Shown here: piece after piece, positions 61,724 through 64,000 of the stretch
How positions within the stretch are numbered: position 1 is the first letter of the stretch
How the letters are laid out: the number at the start of each line of letters is the position of its first letter
Origin: Flavihumibacter cheonanensis
GTDB taxonomy: Bacteria; Bacteroidota; Bacteroidia; Chitinophagales; Chitinophagaceae
Length of the DNA stretch: 64,000 nt
Reading direction: 5' to 3'
NCBI RefSeq assembly: GCF_022352215.1
Contig: NZ_JAKRWF010000002.1
Span: 558,001 to 622,000, forward strand
The notes under the pieces: model-generated
What the model saw: only the letters and a program-made list of their open reading frames with translations
Databases searched by the model: none
What the model was told of the DNA's origin: nothing
Position numbers and translations under genes: made by a program

Positions 61724-62920
61724 ATGTTGAAGAACCGGAAAGCCGCGCTGAGCTTCATTTTCATTACTCTCATTGTTGATGTAACCGGATTAGCTATAAT
61801 CATACCGGTTATACCCAAATTAATAAGTGAACTGATTCATGGAAATGTTAGTGACGCAGCAGATTATGGCGGATGGTTAGGCTTTGCCTATGCAATTACA
61901 CAATTCGTTTGTGCCCCGGTGTTAGGTAACCTGAGTGATAAGTATGGCAGGAGGCCGGTGTTGTTATTCTCCTTATTGGGATTTGGTATTGATTATATTC
62001 TGATGGCATTTGCTCCAACTATCGGGTGGCTGTTTGTAGGCAGAATTATAGCAGGATTGTTTGGTGCCAGTATTACTACGGCCTCTGCCTATATTGCTGA
62101 CATCAGTACGCCTGAAAACAGGGCACAGAACTTTGGAATGATTGGAGCTGCATTTGGGTTGGGATTTATCATTGGACCTGTACTAGGCGGCATTTTAGGA
62201 GAATACGGAGCGCGTATACCGTTTTTTGCAGCTGCGGGCTTAAGTCTCCTGAATGCGTTGTATGGTTATTTTGTATTACCTGAATCTTTGTCGGTAGCCA
62301 ACAGGCGAAAGTTTGAATGGAAGCGGGCAAATCCACTGGGATCGTTCAAACAACTGCGCAAATATCCGGAGGTGTCCGGGCTTGTTATATCGCTGGTATT
62401 GATTTATGTAGCAGCGCATGCGGTGCAAACGACCTGGACCTATTATAATATAGAAAAGTTTGGGTGGTCAGAGCAAATGATCGGGTATTCACTGGGGTTG
62501 GTGGGATTGATGGTGGCCCTGGTGCAGGGAGGTTTGATCAGGATAATAATGCCAAAGCTTGGGTATCAGCGAAGTATTTATACCGGATTATTTCTGTATA
62601 GCCTTGGTTTTCTGCTATTCGCTTTTGCTACGGAGACCTGGATGATGTTTGTTTTTTCTGTAGTGTATTGCCTGGGGGGCATAACGATGCCATCCATACA
62701 AGGGTATATATCTACAGTGGTTCCTCCCAGTGAACAGGGCGAATTGCAAGGCGGACTAACCAGCCTGATGAGCGCCACTTCCATTGTTGGCCCACTCCTG
62801 ATGACCAGGTTGTTTTCTTTTTTTACGAAAACCGGCACACCGTTGTATTTTCCCGGAGCTCCCTTCCTGGCCGCTGCTGTATTGGTATTGATAAGCGGAC
62901 TGCTGGCAAGAAAAGCTTAG
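61724..62920 (+). CDS. MFS transporter of the TCR/Tet type
   Basis: 398 residues, twelve helices. The MFS motif [15 protein letters not shown] and the motif C-like stretch [16 protein letters not shown] mark a drug:proton antiporter of the DHA1 class; closest general name is TCR/Tet. Such chromosomal Bacteroidota proteins are common and tetracycline export should not be assumed. Divergent from the sugar transporter. Confidence 0.85.
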   Translation: MLKNRKAALSFIFITLIVDVTGLAIIIPVIPKLISELIHGNVSDAADYGGWLGFAYAITQFVCAPVLGNLSDKYGRRPVLLFSLLGFGIDYILMAFAPTIGWLFVGRIIAGLFGASITTASAYIADISTPENRAQNFGMIGAAFGLGFIIGPVLGGILGEYGARIPFFAAAGLSLLNALYGYFVLPESLSVANRRKFEWKRANPLGSFKQLRKYPEVSGLVISLVLIYVAAHAVQTTWTYYNIEKFGWSEQMIGYSLGLVGLMVALVQGGLIRIIMPKLGYQRSIYTGLFLYSLGFLLFAFATETWMMFVFSVVYCLGGITMPSIQGYISTVVPPSEQGELQGGLTSLMSATSIVGPLLMTRLFSFFTKTGTPLYFPGAPFLAAAVLVLISGLLARKA

Positions 62921-62932
62921 AATAAGGATACA

Positions 62933-62964
62933 TTTGGCGGAACCAGTAATATAGTCTAGCTTTG
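62933..62964 (+). promoter_or_regulatory. Promoter of the RRM protein gene
   Basis: TTTG at 62933-62936, 20-nt spacer, TAGCTTTG at 62957-62964: a full Bacteroidota consensus. Predicted start near 62970 gives an untranslated leader of about 115 nt with a GATCC/GGATC hairpin. Confidence 0.75.
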
Positions 62965-63084
62965 CCGCGTTATTGAGTTATTGATCCCGGTTAGGATCGA
63001 GTTATTCTGCTACGCAAATTCTGCTATCTGATTTCTCCCGCCCGTATCGTATCGCTCATTTTTTATTATCATTTTTTTATTTAC

Positions 63085-63393
63085 ATGAACATTTACGTTT
63101 CAAACCTGAGCTTCAATGTTGAAGACGAAGACCTGAGAGAATTTTTCGCTGAGTATGGCGAAGTAACATCTGCCCGTGTTATCATGGACAAATTCACCAA
63201 CAAGAGCCGTGGTTTCGGTTTTGTTGAAATGTCTGATGATGCAGCTGCCCAGAAAGCAATCGCTGAACTGGATGGTGGTATGGTAGAAGGTCGTGCTATC
63301 CGCGTAACTGTTGCCAAGCCTCGTGAAGAGCGCAGCAACAACGGTGGTGGTGGTAACCGTCGTTCTTTCAGCAACAGCGGAAGCCGCTGGTAA
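63085..63393 (+). CDS. RNA-binding protein with a single RRM domain
   Basis: 102 residues. RRM with RNP2 IYVSNLSF and RNP1 KSRGFGFVEM, followed by a Gly/Ser/Asn/Arg-rich tail (NNGGGGNRRSFSNSG). These small proteins are abundant in Bacteroidota and cyanobacteria, may act as RNA chaperones and often respond to cold. Strong promoter, long leader and a tight terminator suggest a highly expressed single gene. Confidence 0.92.
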   Translation: MNIYVSNLSFNVEDEDLREFFAEYGEVTSARVIMDKFTNKSRGFGFVEMSDDAAAQKAIAELDGGMVEGRAIRVTVAKPREERSNNGGGGNRRSFSNSGSRW

Positions 63394-63401
63394 TCTGATT
63401 T

Positions 63402-63427
63402 AACCGGTCAGGTTAACCTGACCGGTT
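63402..63427. terminator. Bidirectional terminator after the RRM gene
   Basis: Perfect AACCGGTCAGG, loop TTAA, CCTGACCGGTT, then ATTCTTT. It separates two convergent genes. Confidence 0.8.
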
Positions 63428-63439
63428 ATTCTTTCTCAT

Positions 63440-64000
63440 TTATTCTACGATGCGTTCCATACGTGTCAGTTTTCCTTCCACGTTAACTCCTTCCACAATT
63501 ATTCTCCAGCGTTTTGTGATATCGTTGTTATAAACGGTAAACAGAATTCTTCGGTTGTCTTTATCCGTTATAATAAAGGGGTTCCAGAATAGTGTAGTGC
63601 GGTTGTCTGCCTGGTCGTGTCGTTGATCATAACGCATGTAATCAGGAGAATAAAATTCTTTTTGAGGCACATATCCCGGAATGGTGGCAAAGTTTAATCC
63701 TTTAATATTATCATTGGCAGCCGCACCTTTTTTGGTATATACAGCGATAGCACCTCCGCTACCACCGCCAGGAGCACCAAGGAAGGGCGGTCTGAATACT
63801 TTTACCATGGCAATATCGGTCATTGGAATATTCTGTACCATCGATAAATCACTGATCATCTCATTCAAAAAGAGAGAAGGAACTCCACCTCTCCAGCTCA
63901 TCGACATATTTGTGCCCATGCCTGAAATCTGTAGTCCCGCCACTCTGCCCTGCAGGTATTGCAGCACGGTCATGGCTCCTCTTCCAGCCGGGTCATCTTC
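63440..64000 (-). CDS. TonB plug-domain protein, C-terminal part, cut by window edge
   Basis: The frame is open to base 64000, so the N-terminus is missing; the ATG at 63973 is internal. The visible 186 residues include a plug-like segment: LQYLQGRVAGLQISG, VPSLFLNEMISDLSMVQNIPMTDIAMVKVFRPP and SGGAIAVYTKKG, then about 95 residues of beta-rich tail and no barrel. This fits the large Bacteroidota proteins with macroglobulin-like repeats ending in a plug domain, not a true channel. Confidence 0.75.
   Translation of the reverse strand, partial: EDDPAGRGAMTVLQYLQGRVAGLQISGMGTNMSMSWRGGVPSLFLNEMISDLSMVQNIPMTDIAMVKVFRPPFLGAPGGGSGGAIAVYTKKGAAANDNIKGLNFATIPGYVPQKEFYSPDYMRYDQRHDQADNRTTLFWNPFIITDKDNRRILFTVYNNDITKRWRIIVEGVNVEGKLTRMERIVE

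Noticed and set aside
61724-62920. Tetracycline resistance gene
   Set aside because: Only general MFS motifs support it; the gene has ordinary base composition and no mobile element around it.

Overview
The window is chromosomal DNA of a Bacteroidota bacterium, most probably of the Chitinophagaceae or a near relative. The evidence is SusC/SusD and TonB-linked receptors, a T9SS type A C-terminal domain, an Alternative Complex III respiratory operon, several Bacteroidota-typical domains (DUF4136, DUF4251, DUF5522, DUF6787), RNP-type RNA-binding protein, and promoters of the Bacteroidota type (TTTG, about 20 nt, TAnnTTTG). No prophage, insertion sequence or CRISPR array was seen. Both window edges cut a gene.

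Layout. 1-7229 (+): the end of a formylglycine-generating enzyme, two lipoproteins, two outer-membrane proteins (one a TonB receptor), a small membrane protein and a fused E1 alpha/beta 2-oxoacid dehydrogenase. 7198-14411 (mainly -): an ABC exporter, an M19 dipeptidase, a class-C-beta-lactamase-like hydrolase, hypothetical proteins and a purN fused to a DUF6787 membrane domain. 14613-30980 (+) is one respiratory block: ActABCDEF (quinol:cytochrome c oxidoreductase), then cytochrome oxidase subunits II and I, heme O synthase, two subunit III proteins, subunit IV, SCO and a DUF420 assembly factor. Electrons would pass from menaquinol through ACIII to the aa3-type A1 oxidase encoded next to it.

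30984-35278 holds an alkyltransferase-like protein, trmB, an alkaline-phosphatase-superfamily enzyme and outer-membrane proteins. 35471-35900 is the most unusual part: two tandem minus-strand RNAs that fold as class II tRNA-like cloverleaves with a very large variable region, preceded by a consensus promoter and followed by a terminator. 35986-42597 has an Lrp/AsnC regulator, an OppC-type permease with a glycosyltransferase and a hydrolase, a MarR regulator and an acyl-CoA dehydrogenase. 42957-54956 (+) is a SusCD locus continuing into two FG-GAP/ASPIC proteins, a vanadium-haloperoxidase-like protein and an A/B-barrel protein. 55058-61631 (-) has a T9SS cargo protein and an oxidative pentose phosphate cluster (sugar importer, gnd, zwf, pgl). 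61724-64000 has an MFS exporter, an RRM protein and the end of a plug-domain protein.

Two dispersed repeat families mark the intergenic spaces: a heptanucleotide tandem repeat (about GANGTSA) at six places, usually starting at a stop codon, and a purine-rich GGAGGAATGGAAGAGG-like repeat at four places, one of which lies in frame inside the purN fusion and encodes its Pro/Ser linker.
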